From Salinactinospora qingdaonensis (GTDB lineage Bacteria > Actinomycetota > Actinomycetes > Streptosporangiales > Streptosporangiaceae): 64,000 nucleotides of DNA. Numbering within the stretch: position 1 is the first letter of the stretch; the number at the start of each line of letters is the position of its first letter. The translations under genes were made by a program, and so were the position numbers. The stretch spans positions 12,300 through 76,299 of the forward strand of contig NZ_BAABDD010000022.1 of NCBI RefSeq assembly GCF_039539445.1, given 5' to 3'. A model generated the notes under the pieces. It did not search any database. It was given only the letters and a program-made list of their open reading frames with translations, and was not told the origin of the DNA. Shown one piece after another: positions 53,439-60,335 of the stretch.

Positions 53439-55766
53439 ATGACGACTGGGGGATCGCCCGGAGCCGACCGGGACCGCGCGTGCAGCGCCGAGGGCGCCGC
53501 GCCACAGCGGCGAAGAAGGCGCCAGATGGCCTACTGGTTCGGCGCACCTGTTGCCGGAACACCACCCAAGACCACCGATCCGGCAGTCGACCCCGTCGAC
53601 TCTTCGCATCGCCGGAACCCAAGCGAGCCCCCCGCCGACTCCTGCGCTGTCGGCTCCGGGGGAAACAGTGGCCTGTTTCGGCCACTGCGCGAGGTCACCG
53701 CTCCTACCGATCCCCACCACGGCGTCGCGCCCATGGTCCGCGACCCGATGCTGGAGTGGTCCTTCGCCGACCTGCGCCGCGCGGCCGAGAGAGCACCGGT
53801 CGCAGCCGAGGGCCGGCATCCCGACACCCCGCACCGCGGAACCGGGGTACGGCCACAGCGGAGAGCTCGCCCCCCGCAACCGATGGCCTCGCACCGCCGT
53901 CCTGACGGGGACGCAGCGCATTCCGATCCCGAGCCCGCCCACAGCCAGTCCCCGGCTTCCTCGCACCGCGAGGAACGCTCCCACGAGCACGGTGGGCAGG
54001 ACGACGCGCCCGGGGAAGGCGCCGAGGGGGGCCGGCACGCGCGCGAGCGCGGTCCGGGCTCACCGTTGTGGCGCGAGGCCGAGCCGGCGGCACCACAGCG
54101 GCAGCCCGACGGTGACGAGCCGCTCGGGGACGAAGCGCCCCACCGGCGCCGGCGCGCGTTCCCGGACTTCGCGCCCCCGCCCGGCCACCAGGGGGGCCTC
54201 GGAGAGGGCGACTCGCGCTTTGAACGGGACCCGTGGTGGCGCCACCCCTCCGGTGCCACTGATCCGTCGCGCAACGCGGGGGCTGCTCCTCGCGGCGAAG
54301 CCTCAGCCGCTCCCGCCGGTGGCCCGCCCGATAGCCGCGACGCGCTTCGGTTCCTGCCGCCCGAAACACCTCAGCCGCCCCCGCGCCAGCCCGCCGGGCA
54401 GCGTCCCCACACCGGAGGAGCCAGTCTGCCGCCGCCGGTGCCGCCGCGGCCCTCCGTCGACGTCACCCAGGGCCAACACCGACTGCACGGGGCCACGATG
54501 GCGTTTCGTGCCGTCATCGTCGCACTGGTCTTCCTTGCCATGCCCGGACTGGCCCTCGTCCCGCTGGGGCTGGGGTGGGTGATTCTGCTGACCCTGATGG
54601 TGGGGGTCGGCGCCGCCGCTTTCGGAGTCGTCTGGTGGTGGCACTTCACCTTCCAGTTGCACGGCGACCACCTCATCCTCCATTCGGGGGTGATGAGGCA
54701 GACGTCCCGGGAGATCCCGTTGAGCCGGCTCCAAGCGGTCGACGTCGTCCGGCCGCTGCTGGCCCAGATGATGGGGCTCGCCGAAGTGCGCCTGGAGTTG
54801 GCCGGGGGGGACCGGGGCGAGATCCGACTTCGGCTCCTCAGCCGTGCGGTCGCCGAGCAGTTGCGCGCCAGCGTCCTCGCCCACGCGGCCGGCTTGTCGG
54901 GCGTGACGCCCGAAGCCCCCGAGCAGCGGTTCTACCGGTTGCCGTTTGGCCTGCTGCTGGGGGCGTTGGCGTTTCGGATTCCGGTCCAGCTCGCTTTGCT
55001 GGCGTTCCTGCTGTTGGTCGCCGCCGGCACCGCGTTCATGGAGTTCGGGGTCCTCGGCGGCGCCGTGCCCCTGCTCTTGGGGTTGCTGCGGGGCTTCCTC
55101 GGTCCACTGCTGCGTTACACCGGTTTTTTCGCCTCGCTGTCGCCTGACGGGCTGCGGCTGCGTTATGGCGCATTCCAGGCGCGTATGCAGACGGTTCCGC
55201 CGGGGCGGGTACAGGCTGTGCGGATTGTGCAGCCGTTGCTGTGGCGGCTGCTCGGGGTGGTCCGGGTCGAGGCCAACGTCGCGGGCTATGTGGGGGAGCG
55301 CCAGATGGACTCCTCGACGCTGCTGCCCGTGGTGCCGCGCCACCTGGCCTTCGCGCTGGTGCGCGAGTTGTTCCCCGGGACTGACGCGGAGAACGTGCCG
55401 CGGCGCGGCCACCAGCGAGCCGGCCTGCCATGGCGACACGAGGCCCTAGGGATGGACGATCATCTCGTGGTGACCGAGCACGGTCTGGTCTGCCGGGTGA
55501 TCTCGATCGTCCCCTACGCCCGCGTGCAGGCCGTACGCATGACCGCAGGCCCATGGGCGCGGCGCAGCGGCAGTGCCACGGTCGAGGCCGCCACACCGCC
55601 GGGTCCGGTGCGGGCTAGGGCCGTATGGCGCGGGCTCGTCGACGCCCGGCACGTTCTCGACACGATCGTGCGGCGCGGCCATCGAGCCCGTTCGACCACG
55701 GCGGGCCCGGAGCGCTGGGCGACCCGAAGCGACACGAGCGGCGACGGCACCGCCGGCCGCCCCTGA
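53439..55766 (+). CDS. Multi-domain bacterial PH protein (YdbT type) with long disordered N-terminus
   Basis: 775 residues from ATG 53439. Residues 1-345 are Pro/Arg/Gly/Ser-rich with no fold visible. Then come paired membrane segments (AVIVALVFLAMPGLALVPLG, VILLTLMVGVGAAAFGVVWW), a first bPH2 domain (HSGVMRQTSREIPLSRLQAV), another hydrophobic pair (~495-560) and a second bPH2 (YGAFQARMQTVPPGRVQAVR). A third is partial near the end (VVTEHGLVCRVISIVPYARV). Usual family length is ~500, so the N-terminal third is extra; a downstream start such as ATG 53733 would give a shorter form. Frame and codon bias are continuous, so I keep the long form. Confidence 0.75.
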   Translation: MTTGGSPGADRDRACSAEGAAPQRRRRRQMAYWFGAPVAGTPPKTTDPAVDPVDSSHRRNPSEPPADSCAVGSGGNSGLFRPLREVTAPTDPHHGVAPMVRDPMLEWSFADLRRAAERAPVAAEGRHPDTPHRGTGVRPQRRARPPQPMASHRRPDGDAAHSDPEPAHSQSPASSHREERSHEHGGQDDAPGEGAEGGRHARERGPGSPLWREAEPAAPQRQPDGDEPLGDEAPHRRRRAFPDFAPPPGHQGGLGEGDSRFERDPWWRHPSGATDPSRNAGAAPRGEASAAPAGGPPDSRDALRFLPPETPQPPPRQPAGQRPHTGGASLPPPVPPRPSVDVTQGQHRLHGATMAFRAVIVALVFLAMPGLALVPLGLGWVILLTLMVGVGAAAFGVVWWWHFTFQLHGDHLILHSGVMRQTSREIPLSRLQAVDVVRPLLAQMMGLAEVRLELAGGDRGEIRLRLLSRAVAEQLRASVLAHAAGLSGVTPEAPEQRFYRLPFGLLLGALAFRIPVQLALLAFLLLVAAGTAFMEFGVLGGAVPLLLGLLRGFLGPLLRYTGFFASLSPDGLRLRYGAFQARMQTVPPGRVQAVRIVQPLLWRLLGVVRVEANVAGYVGERQMDSSTLLPVVPRHLAFALVRELFPGTDAENVPRRGHQRAGLPWRHEALGMDDHLVVTEHGLVCRVISIVPYARVQAVRMTAGPWARRSGSATVEAATPPGPVRARAVWRGLVDARHVLDTIVRRGHRARSTTAGPERWATRSDTSGDGTAGRP

Positions 55767-56148
55767 GACACCGCCGGCGGAGGGTTGGTGCCCACGCCAG
55801 GGGGCCAGTGTGGATCAGGCGGCCCGCTGTGCGCCCATAAGCGCCGGTTGCTGACGTGTCGGGGGCCTGCGGGGTGTTTCTAGGGGATCACGTCGGGTGT
55901 GGGGGCGGGAGGCGTTCAGACCTCGATCGCTGTGCGATCTCGGCAGCCTCAAAGGGGTGCGGTGGCTGAGGCGATCTCAAACGACGCAGGCGACCCACCG
56001 GGGTGAAGGAGAAGCTCGCTATAGCGCGGGACGCCGCTGTGCGTCGGAATGTCGCTATCACGCGGGGTGTCGCTACAGCGCGGAACACAGCGAGGCGCGG
56101 TGCCCTCCCCGGGGAGAGCGTTGGGATGCGACACCCGCCCCAGGCCCC

Positions 56149-56256
56149 CACCCGTTGCGGCATCCGCTCCGGGCACAGCCCACCCGTTGCGGCATCCGCT
56201 CCGGGCACAGCCCACCCGTTGCGACATCCGCTCCGGGCACAGCCCACCCGTTGCGA
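56149..56256 (+). repeat. 32-bp tandem repeat, about 3.4 copies
   Basis: Units begin CACCCGTTGCGGCATCCGCT at 56149, 56181 and 56213, with a partial unit at 56245. The third and fourth units differ from the first two by G to A at one position. There are no spacers, so this is not a CRISPR array. Confidence 0.9.
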
Positions 56257-56830
56257 CCTGGTGCGGCGCCGTCGGTATCGACGTCGCTCCCGCTCCACCC
56301 CACACACAGCCCCCGGCTACCGAGATCGCGCAGTGATCAAGGTACGAGAGAGAGGGGAAGCACCACGAGCCCCCTCAGCCCCGCCCCACACCGTTCCACA
56401 GACCCTACGTGCATGCCGGCGCCGTCGCGCTTCCCTGCGCGTGCGCGGGGAGGGCGCGGTGGCCGCTCACTTCCGTCCCGTCGACGGTTGCAAGTGGTGC
56501 AGGCCCCGAAGGGGAACGGGGCACTGGTCCTTGGTCTGATCGTCGCCACCGCCGGTCTCGCACGCCGGAGGTACGGGAACGGCTCTGCCGCCGCTTTGCC
56601 GAGGCAGGGCAGCCGGACTCTCGCCCCTTCTCGGCTGCCTTGGAGCTGTGGGCGCGGCTCCTCGTGGCCCCAGGGGCCGGCACAGCTCCCGTTGCTCTCC
56701 TGAGCCCCCTCCTCGCCCCCTGTGCAGCGAGAGGCCGGTGAGCAACAAGGGACGACTGCGCTTCGACACGGGAGCGGAAACATCACTATCAATGTGATAT
56801 CAGCCACATGAAGTACATCGACAGTCGAGG

Positions 56831-56846
56831 ATTTGCGGTCGCAAAT
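56831..56846. promoter_or_regulatory. Candidate operator palindrome upstream of chaplin
   Basis: ATTTGCGGTCGCAAAT: 7-bp arms around GT, about 194 bases before the chaplin start. A second inverted repeat ATCAC-N7-GTGAT lies at 56782-56798. The binding protein is unknown. Confidence 0.4.
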
Positions 56847-57039
56847 CACGACATGGGTAGCAACTCAGGGCGTCTGTCCGCTCTCTCTGCGTTGCTGACT
56901 TTTCCAATCACTTGGCGAAACCTGGTGTCGATATGGCTAGATAGTGGGTGCGGGCACAGCCAGTGCCCGAGCAAGTACTGATTGTCAATAAGGGGTCGGC
57001 TGTTAACTGTCATCCGGCCCTGATGAGGGGATTTTCGTA

Positions 57040-57300
57040 GTGCTGAAGAAGACCTTTGCCACGGGTGCCATCGTCGCTGCCGCCGCTTCCGGTGTCCTGA
57101 TGACCGGGGCCCCGGCCTTCGCCGCGGGTGACACCCTCACCTCGGGCAACGGCTCCATCCTGGGCGGCAACCAGATCGGCGCCGACGCGAACATCCCGGT
57201 CAACGCCTGCGGCAACGCCGTCTCCGTCATCGGCGTCGCCGGCGCGTTCTGCCACGACACCGCCGCCCTCACCGTCGAGAAGAACCACGGGCACTACTAA
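57040..57300 (+). CDS. Short chaplin
   Basis: 86 residues from GTG 57040 behind GAGGGG. Signal peptide MLKKTFATGAIVAAAASGVL, cut after AFA, then one chaplin domain: SGNGSILGGNQ, PVNACGNAVSVIGVAGAFC with the two conserved cysteines, and a short tail. Short chaplins form amyloid layers that lower surface tension so that aerial hyphae can emerge. A terminator at 57358 and a second small secreted gene follow. Gene name not assigned because chaplin paralogues cannot be matched one to one. Confidence 0.88.
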   Translation: MLKKTFATGAIVAAAASGVLMTGAPAFAAGDTLTSGNGSILGGNQIGADANIPVNACGNAVSVIGVAGAFCHDTAALTVEKNHGHY

Positions 57301-57357
57301 AGCTCGGCCCTCGCCGTACGGAGCCCGTTTCCTGGGTGTCTCTTGGGTGATCGCTAA

Positions 57358-57392
57358 CCGGCGCCGGTCCGTAAGGGCCGGCGCCGGCTTTT
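57358..57392 (+). terminator. Intrinsic terminator of the chaplin gene
   Basis: CCGGCGCCGG repeated as both arms (itself palindromic), extended by TCC/GGG around GTAA, and followed by CTTTT. 58 bases after the stop. Confidence 0.85.
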
Positions 57393-57537
57393 GCGTGGCC
57401 GCCGCTGCCGGAGCGCAGCGGCGGCCCGGCGAGGCGGAGTACGCTCACGCGGCCCTCACCTGCTGCTCTGGCATGGCCTCCTCGTTGTGCCAAGATGAAA
57501 ATCCCTTAATCGGATAGCTCAGAACGCTACGTGCATG

Positions 57538-57553
57538 TGTGATGCATGTCACT
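57538..57553. promoter_or_regulatory. CRP-like binding site
   Basis: TGTGA-TGCATG-TCACT fits the consensus TGTGA-N6-TCACA at 9 of 10 fixed positions. It is 216 bases before the next small gene. Confidence 0.4.
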
Positions 57554-57768
57554 TGAGCGGCTGGCTTGCGCGGGAAACGGCTCGTTAAATCATGACTTTC
57601 TAAACAACTGAAAGTGTATAACTAACTACGCTTAGTTGTATGTCGAGGTAGTGTCCCTATACAGCCCGACAGTTTTGTGGCTGCATCAAAGGTGAGCGCG
57701 GTGCGTGCTCAGGAAGGTGCAAACCGAGACCGGTCGGCTTGTCGGCCGATTGGCAAAGGAGAGTTGCA

Positions 57769-57990
57769 GTGCTGAAGAAGACCCTGGCCGCTGGTGTCCT
57801 CGCTGGTATCGGTGTCCTCCTTGCCTCCTCCCCCGTCAACGCCTCCAGCGACATCGACTACATCGAAGCCGACATCAAGAACAAGGTCGAATCCTCGATC
57901 GGCCAGTACGGCTGCGGCAACGCCGCCGCTGTGCAGGGCACCGCCGAGGGTGGTTGCCAAATCAACAACTACGGTCTGATCGGTTCCTAG
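57769..57990 (+). CDS. Very short secreted chaplin-like protein
   Basis: 73 residues from GTG 57769 with AAAGGAGA upstream, the same MLKKT start as the chaplin at 57040. Signal peptide cut near VNA, leaving ~48 residues: SSDIDYIEADIKNKVESSIG, then QYGCGNAAAVQGTAEGGC and INNYGLIGS. The CGN motif and two cysteines 17 apart resemble the core of a chaplin. The GNGS...GGNQ strand is missing and the N-terminal half is charged. It may be a diverged chaplin or a separate disulfide-closed surface peptide; I do not know a described family that fits. Confidence 0.7.
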   Translation: MLKKTLAAGVLAGIGVLLASSPVNASSDIDYIEADIKNKVESSIGQYGCGNAAAVQGTAEGGCQINNYGLIGS

Positions 57991-58149
57991 CGGTGCAGGC
58001 CCCCGACTTCAGTCCTGGGGGCAGCCGCTTCCGAGGTTTTGTTTTCGAACCTGCGTTCGCTAAAGCTAGCGTGTCGCGATAACCAAGCGGCATTACGCGG
58101 CAGGGCACGCCGTATCAGCCTGTGCAGACCTCGCCGTGGGGTGGTCTGT

Positions 58150-58236
58150 GAAGCGGGAACCCGCGAAAAAGTACCGCACCGACCGGCCCTCTCGCTGGTC
58201 GGAATCCCCGGCTTTAGCCGTGGGGAGGAAGTCAAC
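58150..58236 (+). repeat. Orphan IS200/IS605-type right end / omega-RNA-like scaffold, copy B
   Basis: GAAGCGGGAACCCGCG, AAGTACCGCACCGACC, stem CCGACC...GGTCGG, then GGAATCCCC-GGCTTTAGCC-GTGGGGAGGAAGTCAAC. The last part matches, from memory, the conserved right end of actinobacterial and haloarchaeal TnpB transposons. No tnpB frame lies in the 160 bases between it and the preceding gene, so it is a solo end or a MITE-like relic. See copy A at 35042. Confidence 0.7.
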
Positions 58237-58291
58237 AGTAGCCATCACGCGGTGACAACCGGGAGAGAGCTCCCGGGCATACCGAAAATTC

Positions 58292-58326
58292 GGCGCCGGT
58301 CCCATCATCAGGGACTGGCGCCTTTG
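58292..58326 (+). terminator. Intrinsic terminator-like hairpin
   Basis: GGCGCCGGTCCC pairs with GGGACTGGCGCC (one G-T) around ATCATCA and is followed by TTTGT. It lies inside a larger inverted repeat, CCCGGGCATAC (58272-58282) and GTATGCCCGGG (58335-58345). Confidence 0.75.
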
Positions 58327-58462
58327 TATGTGTAGTATGCCCGGGCGTTCAGCCTCGCCGGTGCCGACGGCAGGCACGCCGATGCCGCCCTAAGGTCGGG
58401 AGGGGCGGGAAGTAGGCTGTGCGCAGGACGTCCGGTACCGGAGAGGACTGGAACGAGGAACC

Positions 58463-59356
58463 ATGGATCTGGCGGAAGCGACACGGCAGCGTCCCGCTCG
58501 GCTGGCGATCGGTGTCATCGGGCCGGGCCGGGTCGGCTCGGTGCTCGGAGCGGCGCTGGAGCGTGCGGGGCACTCCGTGGTCGCGGTCGCCGCGGTCTCC
58601 GACGCTTCCCGCGCTCGCGCCACCGAACGGCTGCCCGGCGCCCGCGTGGCCACTCCGGCGGAGGTCGTCGCTGCCGCCGACCTGGTCTTGGCCACGGTCC
58701 CCGACGACGCTCTGGCTCCCCTCATGCGTGGCCTCGTCGATACCGGCGCCGCCGTCAGCGGCAAACTCATCGCCCACACCAGCGGCCGGCACGGCTATGG
58801 GGTTCTCGCGCCCGCGACGACCGCTGGCGCCCTCCCTCTCGCTCTCCACCCGGTCATGACGTTCACCGGCAGGGCCGAGGACGCGACGCGCCTGGCCAAC
58901 TGCACGTTCGGCGTCACCGCCCCCGAATCGCTGCGCCCGATCGCTGAGGCCCTGGTAGTGGAGATGGGAGCCGAGCCGATCTGGATCGCTGAAGAGCACC
59001 GCTCGCTCTACCACGCCGCCTTGGCCGGAGGAGCCAACCACCTGGTCACCCTGGTCTCGGAAAGCGCGTCGCTGCTGGCCAGCGCGGGAGTCGAGCAGCC
59101 CGAGCGGATGCTCGGCCCGCTGCTCAGCGCCGCACTCGACAACGCGCTGCGCCTGGGCATCAACGGCCTCAGCGGCCCCGTGCTGCGCGGCGATGCCGAA
59201 ACCGTGGCCGAGCACATCGCTGAGTTGCGCACGCACGCGCCTGAGAGCGCCGCCGGCTACACGGCGCTAGCCCGCCTGACAGCGGTGCGGGCGCTGGCCG
59301 CGGGACTGCTGAAGCCTCATGACGCCGAACGTCTGTTAGACGTGCTCCAGGCGTGA
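58463..59356 (+). CDS. Rossmann-like / DUF2520 protein
   Basis: 297 residues from ATG 58463. N-terminal NAD(P)-binding fold: AIGVIGPGRVGSVLGAALER, then ADLVLATVPDDALAPLMRGL and IAHTSGRHGYGVL. The C-terminal helical DUF2520 domain has LVVEMGAEPIWI, YHAALAGGANHLVTLVSESA and NALRLGINGLSGPVLRGDAE. The overall plan resembles ketopantoate reductase and other 6-phosphogluconate-dehydrogenase-like enzymes. It lies directly before panC in many actinobacteria, so a pantothenate-pathway reductase role is plausible but unproven. Confidence 0.85.
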   Translation: MDLAEATRQRPARLAIGVIGPGRVGSVLGAALERAGHSVVAVAAVSDASRARATERLPGARVATPAEVVAAADLVLATVPDDALAPLMRGLVDTGAAVSGKLIAHTSGRHGYGVLAPATTAGALPLALHPVMTFTGRAEDATRLANCTFGVTAPESLRPIAEALVVEMGAEPIWIAEEHRSLYHAALAGGANHLVTLVSESASLLASAGVEQPERMLGPLLSAALDNALRLGINGLSGPVLRGDAETVAEHIAELRTHAPESAAGYTALARLTAVRALAAGLLKPHDAERLLDVLQA

Positions 59357-59386
59357 TCCCTGCCCCCGATCCGCTGAAAGACCGGC

Positions 59387-60301
59387 ATGACCGAACCATC
59401 ATCCTCCGCACCGTCGCGTTCAGCGGCCCCGACCGTGGTCCGCACCCCCGAGGAGCTGGCCGCGATGCGCCCCTCCTTGGGCGAAGTCGTCCTCGTGCCC
59501 ACCATGGGGGCCCTGCACTCTGGCCACCGTCGGCTGATCTCCCTCGCACGGGAAAAGCGCGACAGGGCCGCCCCCACGGCGGCACACGGTTCGGCCACAG
59601 TCGTGGTGAGTATCTTCGTCAACCCGCTCCAGTTCAGCCCCGGCGAGGACTACGACCGCTACCCGCGTGACTTTGCGGCCGATCTGGAGGTCTGCGCAGA
59701 GGAAGGGGTCGATGTCGTCTACGCGCCCAGCGTTGAGGCCGTGTACCCCGGCGAGCAGATCGTGCGGGTCGACTCCGGGGCGATGGGGCGCGTCCTCGAA
59801 GGCGAGTTCCGGCCCGGGTTCTTCGAGGGCGTTCTCACCGTGGTCGCCAAGCTGTTCCACATGGTGCAGCCGGACATGGCGGTCTTCGGGCAAAAGGACG
59901 CCCAACAGCTCGCCGTCATCCGGCGCATGGTGCGCGACCTGAACATGCCCATCACCATCCTCGCGGCACCGACCGTGCGCGAAGAGGACGGATTGGCCAC
60001 CTCCAGCCGTAATGTTTATCTCAGCCCCCAGGAGCGCCATAACGCGCTCGCGCTCTCGCGTGCCTTGCTCGCCGGTGCCGACGCTTCCGTGACCGGCCCC
60101 ATCGGTATCCGCAGCGCGGCGCGCGCCGTCCTCGACGAGGCAGCCGAGGCCAGCCCGCCGGTCGTTGTCGACTACCTCGCCTTGGTCGACCCCGAGACCT
60201 TCACCGAGGTCTCCAGCGACTACCGAGGTGAGGCCGTTCTCGCGGTAGCCGCCTGGGTAGGGGACACCCGCCTCATTGATAACGTTCCGCTCACCTTGTA
60301 A
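59387..60301 (+). CDS. panC: Pantothenate synthetase
   Basis: 304 residues. Condenses pantoate and beta-alanine using ATP. The nucleotidyltransferase motifs are VLVPTMGALHSGH (HIGH-like) and TSSRNVYLSPQER (KMSKS-like), with VSIFVNPLQFSPGEDYDRYP, FRPGFFEGVLTVVAKLF and FGQKDAQQLAVIRRMVRDL. An ~18-residue polar leader precedes the fold, and a short insert AAPTAAHGSA follows LAREKRDR. panD, which supplies beta-alanine and often lies next in related genomes, is not in the window. Confidence 0.96.
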   Translation: MTEPSSSAPSRSAAPTVVRTPEELAAMRPSLGEVVLVPTMGALHSGHRRLISLAREKRDRAAPTAAHGSATVVVSIFVNPLQFSPGEDYDRYPRDFAADLEVCAEEGVDVVYAPSVEAVYPGEQIVRVDSGAMGRVLEGEFRPGFFEGVLTVVAKLFHMVQPDMAVFGQKDAQQLAVIRRMVRDLNMPITILAAPTVREEDGLATSSRNVYLSPQERHNALALSRALLAGADASVTGPIGIRSAARAVLDEAAEASPPVVVDYLALVDPETFTEVSSDYRGEAVLAVAAWVGDTRLIDNVPLTL

Positions 60302-60335
60302 TTCGCCTTAAATATCCGTAAAAGGAGCTATAACG

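Larger units (their letters stand above)
55767..57039. other. Gene-poor interval with repeats
   Basis: About 1.27 kb. It contains short imperfect repeats around 56015-56095 (GCTAT/GCTAC...GCGGG), the 32-bp tandem repeat at 56149-56256 and palindromes at 56782-56798 and 56831-56846 upstream of the chaplin gene. The longer frames here lack starts and known protein sequence and I do not call them. Confidence 0.55.
57301..57768. other. Intergenic region between the two small secreted genes
   Basis: About 470 bases. It holds the terminator at 57358-57392, a CRP-like site at 57538-57553 and an AT-rich promoter-like stretch at 57590-57660 with TATAACTAACTACG and a nearby inverted ACAACT/AGTTGT pair. 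Confidence 0.55.
57991..58462. other. Intergenic region with structured repeats before the pan-nad operon
   Basis: About 470 bases with no gene. It holds the IS605-type scaffold copy B (58150-58236), a cluster of hairpins at 58259-58345, and the likely promoter of the next operon. Confidence 0.6.

Noticed and set aside
56149..56256. CRISPR array
   Set aside because: The 32-bp units are directly adjacent with no spacers, so this is a simple tandem repeat.
55897..56703. 268-codon gene in the PH-chaplin interval
   Set aside because: It runs through the tandem repeats, has Arg/Pro-rich chance composition and no plausible start.
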